The notes under the pieces were generated by a model. The model saw only the letters and a program-made list of their open reading frames with translations, was not told the origin of the DNA and ran no database searches. 64,000 bases of DNA from Boletus sp. NGJ (taxonomy: Eukaryota; Basidiomycota; Agaricomycetes; Boletales; Boletaceae): positions 186,001-250,000 of the forward strand of contig JAGTXK010000091.1 in NCBI GenBank assembly GCA_019096195.1, written 5' to 3'. A program made the translations under genes and the position numbers. Below, one piece after another: positions 46,006-58,922 of the stretch; within the stretch, counting starts at the first letter, position 1, and each line of letters begins with the position of its first letter.

Positions 46006-47530
46006 TGCGCGTGAGACTCGACTCATCCGACACCGTCTTCAACCCGTTTGCGGCCGTCTGAGCTACTGCGGAGCCGTGGACCTGCGCTCGTCGGTCCAGC
46101 TTGACCCGATCCCTACCATGGAAGCTGTGTCAATATTTTGGGTCAGCTTGGCTAGAATGGTCAACCTGACTCCACCAGGCCGCCATCAGGTTCCGGAAGC
46201 ATAGCACGGTTTCAAAGGTCAAACTCGTTACCATCTGATCAAGACTCCTGATAGCGTTTCATTTGGAGAGGGTCAATTCCTAACCGTTATAAATCAGACA
46301 AGACGTTGACCCAAATCACCAGTATCACCAGTATCGCCATCATGCCACTGACAGACGAACAGCGCAATGCGTTGCCCGCAGTGCGCGCCGGGCTCAACGC
46401 TGTACCGATACCATTCGGCACAGCCCCGTCCCTGGATGAGCGCGCTCGAGACTTCGATCCGGGGAGCCTCCCAGCGGACGTCACCGTCCGCGTAGAGATC
46501 GCCCCTCCTTCCCCGCAACCACACCCCCTCTTGCCCAGCAATGCGCTCAAGACGCCCAGAGCGCGTCCCTGTATACTTCTTCGCCCTCAGCAGCGACGGG
46601 CTCGAGGTCGCAGACACTCATGTTATCTTCTTCATCCATGGCGGGGGCCAACGTCGTCGGCCACCCCACCCAGCTGCCATTTGCCAATTTCTTCATCCAG
46701 CTGCTCCGTGCCGTCGCCTCGCACACGGGGGACGTGCGCAAGTGTGTGCTCGTCGCGCCGAGTTATCGTCTCGCCACCGTCCCTGAGAACGCTTTCCCCG
46801 CTGCACTGCAGGACCTCATCGCCGCCTACGACCATGTCCTCGACAAGGGATACAACCCATCCAATATCGTCATCGCGGGAGACAGTGCTGGTGGGAACCA
46901 TGGTCAGTGTGCTCGACCCTTTGTCGATGACACGACGGGGTTTGACAGCGCCCCGGCAGCGGTCGTGTTGACCCACCTCATCCTGCAGTCCGACAGACAG
47001 TCACCCCGCGGCGTCATTCCCATCGCACCGGCTGCTATCCAGGCGTACGATCAGATGAGCGAATACGCCAAGGCCCAAGCTAGCCACGACATCATTGGCA
47101 CGTCCCAGTGCGAGACGATGGCGAGCGCGTATGTCGGCAACTCAGGCGTTGCACGTACAGATCCCCTCGTATCAGGGGCTTTTATCCCCTTCACTGCCTC
47201 TTGGCCCAAGACACTGATCTTAGTCGGCACCGCGGACCAGTTGATAGATGCGTCCCGCGAGCTGGAAAAGCGTTTGACGGCTGCGAAGCGGCCAGTCGAA
47301 CTCGTCGAATACGACGAACGTCCACATGGATGGTGGGTTCTGGCGCACATTTTTCCAGACGACATTCAAGATGCGGCGCAGAGAGTCGCCCAATTCTTGC
47401 TCCATTAGCACGACTAAATCGTAATGTCGCGGTGTTTCCGTGTATAGTCGAACACTGAACAGCAGAAATTACTCTGTTCATACATACATGTCAGATCATT
47501 GAAATATCACTGTACTCTAGCTTGAGCATG
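46005..47530 (+). repeat. tandem segmental duplication, left unit
   Basis: About 1.5 kb homologous to 48095-49630. It includes some 330 bp upstream of the hydrolase (shared gcggccgtctgagct, ccatggaagctgtgtcaat and cgttataaat near the TATA position), the gene, and roughly 120 bp of 3' flank starting cacgactaaatcgta. The flanking DNA has diverged more than the coding part. Confidence 0.85.
46342..47408 (+). pseudogene. alpha/beta hydrolase, copy A, frame interrupted
   Basis: Host esterase/lipase-like gene (hormone-sensitive-lipase type, alpha/beta hydrolase fold 3). ATG 46342 gives MPLTDEQRNALPAV. Compared with copy B, one extra base sits near 46548 and another in the G-run at about 46643 (five G against four), so the region with HVIFFIHGG is read in a different frame from its flanks. 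Downstream the nucleophile motif IAGDSAGGNH, an intron (about 46910-46964), PRGVIPIAPAAIQAYDQ, GVARTDPLVSGAFIPF, VGTADQLIDASRELEK and ERPHGW all remain intact to TAG 47406-47408. Either a recent pseudogene or affected by assembly errors. The lower half looks better conserved than the same part of copy B. Confidence 0.75.
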
Positions 47531-48094
47531 TGTGCTACACATTGGGACTTCAACTTATCCATGCACAGCACAAGTACTACTTTCTCGTAGTGCATACAAC
47601 TTGTGCCAACCTCTTTATGTGTCAACTCCAGAGAGGTGCTATCCGCATCACTTTGAGTGATACAACCCAGATCTCAAGCTTCTTGCACAACAGAATGTTG
47701 GATTGGGGCAGGTAGATCCTCTTCTTCATCATCCAAATAAACCTTGATGATGTTACCATGTTTGATAGGAGCTGGACTTCCGTGCAACAATAAATGCCCG
47801 GGTGCGGAATTTCTGGTTTGGTGAGTTCAAGTTACTCCTGCAGCAAGCTCCAAACACCTCACTGCAAGCATTATCCCTGGAGAAAAGATTCACTGTAGTG
47901 TTCACCTTATCTCCAGATCTGGATCAATAGCACGAATGGGCCAGCAGCGCGGTCATAGAACCTCGTAATGACTTCAAGTTCTTTGTTAATCCATTCACTG
48001 ACTTGATGCAACATAATGTATACCAGTGCACGTCTTCGTCACGCGAGAGATATTAGAGCAGCTATTCCCCTCGATCGTGCGGTGAGCACGAAGC
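47531..48094. other. spacer between duplicated units
   Basis: About 560 bp between the two hydrolase repeats with no clear counterpart in the outer flanks. AT-rich and without convincing coding sequence. Confidence 0.4.
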
Positions 48095-49630
48095 GAAGAC
48101 TCGACATCTGTCTCACGGGAGGTCAGGCATTATACACGACTCCGGATCCAAGCTATGTCAATGCGTCTTCAACCGTCGAGACTGCGGCCGTCTGAGCTCC
48201 TGCGCTCATTGGTCCTGCATACAGAATCTTGACACGATTCCTGCCATGGAAGCTGTGTCAATCTGTTGGGTCAACTCGGCTACAGTATTATTCAATCAGG
48301 CCGTTATCAGGTTCCAGAAGCATGGCACGGTTTCAAGGACTCACTACCATCTGATCGGCGACTACTAATACCAGCGTTTCATCTGGAGAAGGTCATTTCC
48401 TAAATCGTTATAAATAAGCCAGACGTGTACCCAAATCGCCAGGATCGCCGTCATGCCACTGACAGACGAACAGCGGAACGCCTTTCCCGCAATACGCACC
48501 AGGTTCAACGTTGGACCGTCACCATACGGCACAGCCCCATCCCTGGATGAGCGCGCTCGAGACCCCGATCCGGGAAGCCTCCCAGCGGACGTCACCGTCC
48601 GGGTAGAGATCGCCCCTCCCTCCCCGCAACCACACCCCCTCTTGCCCAGCAACGCGCTCAGGACCCCAGAGCGCGTCCCTGTATACTTCTTCGCCCTCAG
48701 CAGCGACGGGCTCGAGGTCGCAGACACTCATGTTATCTTCTTCATCCATGGCGGGGCCAACGTCGTCGGCCACCCCACCCAGCTGCCATTTGCCAATTTT
48801 TTCATCCAACTGCTCCGTGCCGTCGCCTCGCACACGGGGGACGTGCGCAAGTGTGTGCTCGTCGCGCCGAGTTATCGTCTCGCCACCGTCCCTGAGAACG
48901 CTTTCCCCGCTGCACTGCAGGACCTCATCGCCGCCTACGACCATGTCCTCGACAAGGGATACAACCCATCCAATATCGTCATCGCGGGAGATAGTGCTGG
49001 TGGGAACCATGGTCAGTGTACTCGACCCTTTCCCGACGGGGTTTGACAGCGCCTCGACAGCGGTCGTGTTGACCCACCTCATCCTGCAGTCCGACAGACA
49101 GTCACCCCGCGGTGTCGTTCCCATCGCACCGGCTGCTATCCAGGCGTACGATCAGATGAGCGAGTACGCCAAGGCCCAGGCTAGCCGCGATCTTCATCGG
49201 CACTGTCCCACGTCCGGGACGTTGGCGAGCGCGTATGTCGGCGACTCGGGCGTCGCACCCGTACAGATCCCCTCGTATCAGGGGCTTTTATCCCCGTTCA
49301 CGGCCTCTTGGCCCAAGACGCTGATCCTGGTCGGCACCGCGGACCAGCTGATAGATGCGTCCCGCGAGCTGGAAAAGCGTCTGACGGCTGCGAAGCGGCC
49401 AGTCGAACTCGTCGAATACGACGAACTTCCACATGGATGGTGGGTTCTGGCACAAATTTTTCCAGACGACATTCAAGATGCGGCGCAGAGAGTCGCCCGA
49501 TTCATGCTCCATTAGCACGACTAAATCGTATGTACTGGTGTCCGACCCCTGGATGTCTCCGTGTATAGTTGAACACTGAACAGCATATCAGATCATTGAA
49601 TTATCGTTGTATTCTTGCTTGTAGCTGAAC
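48095..49630 (+). repeat. tandem segmental duplication, right unit
   Basis: Homologous to 46005-47530, same orientation. The upstream part has small insertions relative to the left unit; the promoter TATA-like cgttataaataag is kept about 45 bp before the start codon. Confidence 0.85.
48453..49515 (+). CDS. alpha/beta hydrolase (esterase/lipase-like), copy B
   Basis: Probable carboxylesterase of the HSL-like alpha/beta hydrolase fold 3 group; substrate unknown. Exons 48453-49011 and 49061-49515 give 337 residues. The oxyanion-hole motif is VIFFIHGGANVVGH, the nucleophile elbow IVIAGDSAGGNH (Ser), with acid and base in LILVGTADQLIDAS and YDELPHGWW. Splicing joins GNH to AVVLTHLILQ in phase. 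Compared with copy A, the segment ASRDLHRHCPTSGTLASAYV and the following PVQIPSYQGLLSPF come from compensating small indels (net multiple of three), replacing the family-like RTDPLVSG of copy A. The frame is open throughout, but this lid/cap segment may be altered. No signal peptide. Confidence 0.85.
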
Positions 49631-50321
49631 CTGCAGACAAACCCAACTCAGAAATTCAGGAGAAAGGTTGTCTTGACATACATACATATCCAGCATCAGA
49701 TGCACCGTGACTGTGCCTTACATACACATTCGCTCACAGATATACTGCTCTGGCCATCGGGGGCGGAGTGTTCCATTTCAAGGTATTTTCCTTCATCTTG
49801 TTTGGTAGCGCATCGTGTGGTGTAAGTACCAAGGTCCAAAAGTTTGGCCAATGTGTACGTGATCGGTGGTGGTATGTATCCCTAATCCAGGTAGTCAATG
49901 ATGCCAACCAAAACCCTAATGAACTTGAAAAGATCATATAGCTAGGCGATTGACCTGAAAGCAACGCTAAAGCACAGAACGAGGATGAAAAAGTAACTAA
50001 TAAGCAAAAAAAAAAAAACAAGATCAGCACAGGTGCAACGGTATCCAAGAGGAAGTGCAGGGTCATATTCAAAATGTGCCATGGGTTAGGGAGAGGGTAA
50101 ATAGAGTGACCTGGATATCCATACATGTGTGGTCAAAGCAAGGTGAAGTTGAGGCGCCATAGAGAAGGAGTGGAGACGCCCATTAAGTATGGGCTGAAAT
50201 ATTACGGTTGCAAGGGAAATGTTCGCAGAATATGCAATAAATGGGTGATACATATCGTCTCGGGCGTTGATATCCACGGTCCTGATTCATCGTTCGGCAC
50301 CACGTAAGGGATGTCGCGCAA
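49631..50321. other. 3' intergenic region
   Basis: Between the hydrolase unit and the stop of the kinase gene. Contains an A-tract near 50008-50020; no gene recognised. Confidence 0.45.
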
Positions 50322-52054
<1,733 letters not shown>

Positions 52055-52188
52055 TGCACGAGAGAATGAATTGACGAGGAAAAAAACAAACAAACAATTC
52101 GCTTCAAGGTTCGGGTCGGGTCAGTGTCACGTGGCTGTATGGAGATGGTCCGTCACACAGATGTGACCAACGTGATACCCCCCTCCCC

Positions 52189-52894
52189 ATGTTGCTGAAC
52201 CGTCCCCTCGTGGTATTTGGCCCGTCCGGCGTCGGAAAGGGTACCCTCCTCGCCCGTCTGTTCGCCGACTTTCCAGACACGTTTGGTTTCAGCATATCCC
52301 GTATGTCACTCCTGTCCGTTTTTATTGCGTGTCTGACACAACGCTATCAGACACAACCAGGCAACCCCGTCCTGGAGAAACTGACGGCAAAGAGTACCAC
52401 TTTGTGTCCACCGAAAAATTCAGCGCCCTCCTCGCTGATCACGTCTTTATCGAGCATGCCCAGTTTTCTGCAAACTTCTATGGCACCTCCAGGCAAGCCA
52501 TCGCCGCCGTCCGCGAATCGGGCAGGCGCTGCGTGCTTGACATTGACTCTCAGGTACATCAGTCAGGAACACGTCACCATCACTACCAACTCACCACCCC
52601 CTCCAGGGTGTCAGGCAGGTCAAGGAGACAGATCTGAACCCCGTCTGCGTCTTTATTTCTCCCCCTGATATGTCCACCCTGCGTCGCCGATTGCGCGGCC
52701 GTGGAACCGATGGGGAAGATGCCATCCAGAGACGTCTTACCACTGCACTCGCGGAGATTGAGTTTGCGCGACAGTCGGACGCGTGTGACTATGTCATTGT
52801 CAACGATGACCTCGACAGGGCCTACGCGTCTTTTCAACAAGTCGCGCTCGGACAAGACATCGAAAGCGATGTCATACCTCCTTTAGACGACTGA
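52189..52894 (+). CDS. GUK1: guanylate kinase
   Basis: Phosphorylates GMP to GDP with ATP in nucleotide metabolism. ATG 52189 starts [20 protein letters not shown] with the P-loop GPSGVGKGT. An intron restores [20 protein letters not shown], the GMP-binding segment. Then [28 protein letters not shown] joined by an intron to [20 protein letters not shown], and [20 protein letters not shown] (lid). The end is [20 protein letters not shown] plus PPLDD and TGA. Three exons, close to the usual ~200 residues, with every catalytic block intact. Its stop is 80 bp from that of the convergent DUF1640 gene. Confidence 0.95.
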
Positions 52895-52974
52895 TAGATC
52901 AACCAAGCATGGTACCATCATAGACGGCTGAAAAGCAACTCTGTTGTAATTGTAGTGATCTATGTCATTCTTGC

Positions 52975-53794
52975 TTAGACCCTGAATCGCATGTACGCCA
53001 TCAGCAGTGCAGAACATCCTGTCACTGCATTTCCGTGTCAGTCTCTGCCAGTAGCCATTCAAACCAACGCACTTACCGAACCCGACCAAGTACTGCAGCG
53101 TAGTAGCCTGGAAGAAACCACGTCTCAGCAACCACATTCGCCGGATGCACAAGGACCTACCTTGGACGCCTGGATCGCCGTCCGAATGTTCGCAATCTCC
53201 TGCTCGATCCTCGTGTCCACTTCCTTGATCTTGAGCTCCTGACTACTGCTCTCATCCCTCATCCGTCCCTTTTCAAGGTTCAGATCCAACCGCACACCCG
53301 CCTGCGTCCGTGTGATTTCCTCCCGAAGACGTTGCTTCAGTTTCTCCATGTCGACCTGCAGTCTATCACTCTCTGCCTTGATCATCGCCAGATCGTTCTT
53401 CTCCATCAACTGCAGCTCTGATTTGAGTTGTGCAAAGTCTACTTGCTGGGTATATTGGTGCTGTACGGCCCGGTCAATCTCCGTCGCGGTCCACAGTACC
53501 CGGGTGAGTACAGACCTTCTCTTGGTCGGCCTTGGTCACCATGTTGCTCGTCATGTTCCGTATGCTCTCGTCGATGACCTCTGCCATGGCAGACATGATC
53601 CCCTCGGCTTGCTGTCGGTTTAGTCCCTCCCGTTCCAGGCGCTGCACAAAGTGGTGTGTATCAAAATGAAAGTCATGGCGCACAGCACTCGCTCGGAACG
53701 CGCGCGTCGACGGTGGTGTAGCTATCGATGAACGTGGTCTTGCCCTTTGTGCGGATAAAAACGTGTGTGCCAGTCGGGTGTTCAATGTAGACAT
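52975..53794 (-). CDS. DUF1640 mitochondrial coiled-coil protein (MCUR1/CCDC90/Fmp32-like)
   Basis: Inner-mitochondrial-membrane coiled-coil protein of the family containing animal MCUR1/CCDC90B and yeast Fmp32, linked to respiratory-complex assembly. ATG 53794 starts MSTLNTRLAHTFLSAQRARP, a basic presequence; an upstream non-ATG extension was rejected. The family core is FDTHHFVQRLEREGLNRQQA, EGIMSAMAEVIDESIRNMTS. Then an intron and QYTQQVDFAQLKSELQLMEK, DRLQVDMEKLKQRLREEITR (coiled coil), IKEVDTRIEQEIANIRTAIQ. Two short terminal exons give ATTLQYLVGF and VTGCSALLMAYMRFRV, the C-terminal membrane anchor. The gene converges on GUK1. Confidence 0.9.
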
Positions 53795-53908
53795 AATGCG
53801 TGGGAAACCATTGTCCACCCAATTGTCTAACTAGAGGAGGTTATTTGGTTGTGCGTTTTATTGCGAGCAAGTGAAACACGCAATGCGACACTTGATCAAG
53901 TATCCGCG

Positions 53909-54673
53909 TCAGAGAGCAGTCTCCCCTTTACATGAAACATTGATTTTGTTGGGAAGGAATATATAGACCTGGTGCAACGGTTTCAGAGGTGTTTGACAGA
54001 GCCCTCCCACCCCATCAACCATGCCCAAAATGTCTGCCTTGCCGGTGACTGAAATCGCAGTCTCAATTATCTTTGCGTTCTTAGCGTGCGGGGGTTGTGC
54101 CGTCGCGACTGGTTGCGTAGTCGGTGGTTCATCAGTGAGGGCGGGGGGGTCCTCGGAGAGATTATCCAGCAGCGGCCAAGACACGCTCGTCTGCCAAACC
54201 AAACATCGACAAGTTGACCGATCGTGTATCTTTAAGAATGCCAGGTACAGTGGTCGCATGATCGCGGTGCGTGTCTGCTGACGGGGATGTCTCAGCTAGG
54301 AAACGTTCCACTACCTGGGGTTTGAGTGCTTTGCTGAAAGAGTGACCTGAAGGGAGGATCACAGTGGTCGCGTACCATCATACGGACTCGTTCTGAATCG
54401 GACATAAACTTGTTCGTCTCTGGTGGAGAACCTTGAAAGTTGGAATTGAAACTCCAAGTGCGAACAGAGATGTATATAGTCGGCTTGGATCCTCCAGGAA
54501 CGAGACCACCCGCAAACCAGATAGCTGCAGAGAAAGGCATACTTGTGAGCATCTCGAAACTCGAGCACTAAATCCGAGGCATGGGGATGTACCCAAGTCA
54601 GCAAGTCCGTACAAATGAATGGCAATTCATCCAACTTACCTGGGTCAACGATAGATCCCAGTGTCAAGTCCAT
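53909..54673 (-). CDS. hypothetical protein, minus strand (partial, tentative)
   Basis: Not recognised. ATG 54673 gives MDLTLGSIVDP; a GTAAGT donor leads to an exon near 54530-54400 reading AIWFAGGLVPGGSKPTIYIS, VRTWSFNSNFQGSPPETNKF and SDSERVRMM. Further left, minus-strand frames read KALKPQVVERFLAETSPSAD, DTRSVNLSMFGLADERVLAA and, in a third frame, LLDNLSEDPPALTDEPPTTQ and ETAISVTGKADILGMVDGVG. The sequences look genuinely coding, but phases do not join; a C7 run lies near 54147. No domain is identified. The putative start lies 120 bp from that of the divergent secreted-protein gene. Confidence 0.45.
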
Positions 54674-54792
54674 AAGCCGTATTCCACCAGGTCTCGTTTC
54701 TGGAAACTGGGTGCACGTAGGCCCGTATAAAAGGGGGGCGACCGAGACAGACGACAGACGACCAAACCACCTATCCCTCAAGTCCGTCTACC

Positions 54793-55206
54793 ATGCGGTT
54801 CATTCGCCCACTCGTGTTTCTCGCCTGTGCGGGCTACACAATCGCGACAATATGTGCTGCATGCACCCACACGATCGACACCGTACCGCTCCAGAACAAG
54901 TGTTATCGGGCGAACGCGCGCAAGAGCCAGCCTGAGACGGTGTGCACGTACGTTTCACGGGACGACGTTTATACGCGGTCGCAGTTGACGAATCGATTGG
55001 CAGGTACGAAGAAAAGGACCTCATTCCGATGGGCATTGCTTGCACCTATGATGTACGTTGGATTGAGGATGTGAGCGCAGACTTTTGCAGTCTGATATGT
55101 TGTTCCATGACAGGAGAAGGGACACATTGTCCGGTCGGACTCTTATGGAGCATGCATAGAGGATGTGTCAGTAGACAGTTCAGATTGTCCGCCATGCGTA
55201 GCTTGA
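54793..55206 (+). CDS. small secreted 8-cysteine protein, paralog 1
   Basis: 98-residue secreted protein; function unknown. Three exons, 54793-54947, 55004-55052 and 55114-55206. The N-terminus MRFIRPLVFLACAGYTIATI is a signal peptide, with likely cleavage before or near ICAAC. Eight cysteines fall as CAAC, NKC, VC, IAC, GAC and terminal CPPC; the end reads SSDCPPCVA. A TATA-like tataaaa lies about 65 bp upstream. The paralog at 58923 has the same length, the same Cys order, the same second-joint position (coding nt 204) and the same 93-nt last exon. Likely a disulfide-stabilised apoplastic or effector-like protein (inference from size, signal peptide and Cys density). Confidence 0.85.
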
Positions 55207-55253
55207 ATGATTACCTTTGTACCGTGCGAAAAGAGCACTCCTTGATCCCAGCC

Positions 55254-56478
55254 ATGATGAGCTCCAACGTCGCGCATGGTCAAAGCACAAATCCCTGGGG
55301 TAGTTCAAGCACCTCGACCCATTCTGCTCTTGGCTCATCGCTGACCGACACGTTCGGCCAGTCAAGAACACACTACCAACCTGGTTACATGATGGTCAGT
55401 CGCTCCGCCCTCTCCACCCACTCCTCTTCCTCATCGGCCTCCCTCGCAGTCTGCCCAACAACACAATGTACATGCACCTCAGAATGCCCAGCATACAGAC
55501 GAGATACCCACCGTGCAAACCAAAGCAAAAATGAACCTTGCCCTCTCTCGCGGTGGCGCCTCCCACTTTGGGGCCGACTCCATGTTCGAGAGCTCTTCAA
55601 CGTTGGTCCTGTTCTCTGCCCGCGTCGACCATGTTTGACCATTTTATTCATGCAGGCAACGGCAGGCTTTCGCAGACACGGAAGCACCCCCCACAACCTC
55701 CATCAAGGACGTGTTTCGAGAGTCACCCTTGGGTGCGTCGGAGAGAGTGCCACCAAAGGTGTGTCGTAGCATACCATACCGTTCACAGCTTGACTAACCC
55801 GCGCTTTCACCAGGCATTCTCTCTGGACGGTCCTGCTTTCCCATCACCGGCCCGTCCATCCCGTACAGATGCAACGCCCTCCACTACCCCAATCAGCTAC
55901 GTGATCGTGTACGGATACCCCCCTGACAAGTATTCCGTGACCGTCGAGTACTTCAAATCGCTCGGTGCGGCCACAGAACCTGAACCCAACACAGAGATCG
56001 TCAACTGCTTCAGAATTGGGTTTAGGGATCCTGGAGAGGCAGCTCGCGTCGTTAGAAGGAACGGCGAGGTCTTGGGTGGGACCTGGATGATCGGTGTCAA
56101 GTGGGCTGTGTGTTGCTCGTCTCCTCCCTTTGCTCCTCGCATATTCTCACCCCATCTATCTTCTTCTCTTAGGGCTCGGCAGCAGTGGTAGCAGACCTCG
56201 GATCTTCTCTGCGTGCACCCGAGCTTGCAACGTCGGCGACACCGTCTCAAAACCATTCACAGCTATCTGCAATGGCTATCGATAGCCCGTCCCCTGCAAC
56301 CATGGTGGGCACACCGATTAAGCTTGCACCATCTGTCGCCGCCTTTCGTAAAGGACACGCGCCGGTCGCTGCCTCCCCCGCACAAAAGATAACTCCTGTA
56401 TCGACAGTGCCGTCCCAGGACCCAAACACAAGCAAGGGCATGCTTGGGCAGGTAACAGACTTGTTCTTTGGATGGTAG
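55254..56478 (+). CDS. nucleoporin NUP35/Nup53-like
   Basis: Membrane-binding scaffold nucleoporin of the inner pore ring. ATG 55254 begins MMSSNVAHGQSTNPWGSSST. Introns lead to SAQQHNVHAPQNAQHTDEIP, KMNLALSRGGASHFGADSMF and EAPPTTSIKDVFRESPLGAS. The RRM-like (MPPN) domain reads ISYVIVYGYPPDKYSVTVEY, FKSLGAATEPEP, NCFRIGFRDPGEAARVVRRN and GEVLGGTWMIGVKWA. The C-terminus ends GMLGQVTDLFFGW, the amphipathic membrane-binding helix typical of Nup53/NUP35. One donor (GTTGGT) is unusual. Starts only 47 bp after the stop of the secreted-protein gene, in the same orientation. Around five exons. Confidence 0.88.
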
Positions 56479-57072
56479 GTTGTAGTATTGGTTATAGTAG
56501 AGGGAGAAATGAAATGCCATGATTAATGATACGTTTGTCTCTGAAATCCCAAACCCAGGTCATGCGATGATGTCCTTGCAGGCTATGTATGCACAGTTCA
56601 CGTAGCCTCCTCCCTTGCACTCAGAGTGCACTGGCACGTCGTGTCGAGCGTATGTGTGACATATTTAAGCTAGTGCGGGCAGCGTACCCTCGTAAAGACT
56701 GGAAATCACGGCAATCCGGGATGTAGCGGAACACCACAACATTAGAAGCTCACCGTTGATGCGGTTTATCCAGTGCGGTTTGTCAGAAACAAGAAACACA
56801 CGAAACCAATGAGGGGGGAGAGCAGAGAAGAGACACATACAGAGAATCGCTGTCACCCAAATCGAACGCTAGTTGTAACTCACTCGACGGTGCTATTCCC
56901 TCTGAGGATAATCAAGCGAATGTTCGAACGCAGTGATACTCCACCCAATACTGACACGGAGGTGATTTGAGGGGTGAAAGACTACTCACTCGGAGTGAAC
57001 ATTCAACCGGGGAAAACCTGGTAGTTACCTGGCCATGGCCAATCCGGAACGAATGGCATGAAAAAAAAAAAA
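56479..57072 (-). other. intergenic, with possible short minus-strand exons
   Basis: Between NUP35 (+) and MAK16 (-) stops. On the minus strand a terminal exon candidate at about 56630-56560 encodes HSECKGGGYVNCAYIACKDI and stops; an upstream frame (56856-56665) could splice to it at 56697/56630. The Cys content hints at a small secreted protein, but no signal peptide or start is convincing. A poly-A tract lies at 57061-57072. Confidence 0.2.
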
Positions 57073-58406
57073 CTACCAAGTTGAAAGTGAGGATCGGGTA
57101 ATAGGTATGCTCTCCAGCTCGTGCTCGTACTCGATCTCCACCCTTGGACCTCCTGTGAAACGGTTCAGCGTGGTCAACGAAGCAAACGAGAAGTAGAAAG
57201 AACGCACTCCTTGGTTTCTCGGATCTCTTCCGAGGAGGTGCCTTTGTTGGTGCTTTTGCTTTTCGCTTGCCCAATACGATTTTTGACTTTGAGTGATCTT
57301 TTGTAGGATCTTCATCTTCCTCATCCGAGACATTGCTATCCTCTTCAGATGGTCTCTCGTCCTGTGGGATGTTCAGGGTTGAAGACGAATGAATCCACTG
57401 TGCCAGAACTCACTGCTACATCCTCCAGGTCGCTCAAGTCACTCAACCCAGCTTCGTCTCCACTTATATCACTGACAAACTCGCCTTCAAACTCCTCCTC
57501 ATCTTCGTCCTCGCCATCTGTCTCATCATCCACCATGCCCAAGTTCTCCTCCCTTTCCACTTCCTTCTCTTTCCCTCCTTTCTCCCGGTCTAATATAGCT
57601 TGCCATACACTCTCGTTCACGTTGAGTGGTGCATCACCGTATGCCTTTGATTTCAGTCGTTCGATAAGCTCCTTCTCGATCGATCTTTCAAGATGGGCAG
57701 CAGAGAGGGCTTTGCGCTCGCGCGTTGCCTCTCTGCGGTCAAGTTTCTTCTTCACTCCAACGAGCTTCGGCCTACGACGATGCATAATCAGTGGTAGTCC
57801 AAGATATCAAGGTCAAAAGAAACGAACTCTTGCCGCAGTTGTATACGTCTCATTTTGATGAGGTATTGTGTGATCTTGGTCACACGTTGCTTACATTTGT
57901 GGATCGTGAAATTCGGCCAGTAAATGAGTTCTTTGTCGATCTGGAGTGCCATCGGTTTGTTGGATTCGACGGCGTGCTGGCCAAGTAGGTGCTAGCTCAC
58001 CTGCTCGAGTGCTTTTGAGTAGTTTTTTGAAAGTGGGATCTTCTCCCACATCTTGGCGGGTGTATGCGCGCGTTCTATCGTTTTGACGTAGAGGTATAAT
58101 ACACCTAGGAGTAGATCACAACGTCAATCGATACCGACGAAACGCGAGGCAGGAACACAACAGACCGCGCACCTTCGTGCTCGCGTACAGTTGCGTATCG
58201 CGAATTTGCGAGTGGACATGACTGTCTGCTGCAGAATCCAGTGACGTTGTACTCGTTACGACAGAAATTCTGTGTCGCGGTTCTGAAGGAAAGGTGAGCG
58301 GTCAAGGCTTGGACACGGAGGATGTGATCAGGAAACGAACGGACTTTACTTTGTACGAGCAGAACTGGGTGTTGATCACGGACCATATCACGTCGTCGCT
58401 CTGCAT
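57073..58406 (-). CDS. MAK16: MAK16 60S ribosome biogenesis factor
   Basis: Nucleolar pre-60S assembly factor with an Fe-S-binding-type Cys set. ATG 58406 gives [20 protein letters not shown]. Next exons encode [20 protein letters not shown] and [15 protein letters not shown], supplying the conserved Cys residues, then [20 protein letters not shown] and [20 protein letters not shown]. The C-terminal half is charged: [40 protein letters not shown], a long Asp/Glu block, and [21 protein letters not shown] final intron leads to [14 protein letters not shown] and the stop at 57073. About seven exons. The middle acidic tract is longer than in yeast. Confidence 0.93.
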
Positions 58407-58922
58407 GCTGGATGCTACGAGCACTCTTTTCAGTTGGCTCCCTCCAAAATTGAAGATATGAGAGCTCACGTGACCATATGGTACTATGCTAACTCGTAGT
58501 AGTACTACACCTTGCAAATGTGTCTATTCATTGCATTGCTTTTTCTGCGTGGACTTCTGCCAAACACGTTCCGATACAAACGAGTCCAACTCATCCCCTG
58601 GAGCGCGTGGTGATCCCAGCGCCGTCGCCGTCGCCACCGGATATTGGTCGTATTTAATAGACACAAGAATCGAAGGACTGGAGTCGCTCCTTCACTTTGG
58701 CAGTAAACGTGCCTGCAACAAATCGACTACACCTCTCTATCTACCTTTGGATCACGCATCTCTGTTTCACTGCGGTTCCCCAAAGTCCTTCGATGGCAGG
58801 TTCTACTCTTGCGGCTGCCAAAGGCGACGACGAAACGGAATAAAAGCCCACGTCGCAAAACACATCTCTCCACGTTTACTCTCTCAGCAGTCGTTCCCCT
58901 TCACACATACCGTTCACACTCA
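58407..58922. promoter_or_regulatory. divergent promoter of MAK16 and secreted-protein paralog 2
   Basis: 516 bp between divergent starts. A TATA-like ggaataaaagccc sits about 85 bp before the secreted-protein ATG; CT-rich leader sequence precedes it. No coding exon supported. Confidence 0.45.

Noticed and set aside
53795-53818. Upstream extension of the DUF1640 protein
   Set aside because: The longer frame begins with GTG; the first ATG at 53794 gives a normal mitochondrial leader.
57061-57072. Poly-A tract as a retroposed 3' end
   Set aside because: A single 12-base A-run with no target-site duplication or adjacent retrocopy; more likely part of the MAK16 3' flank.
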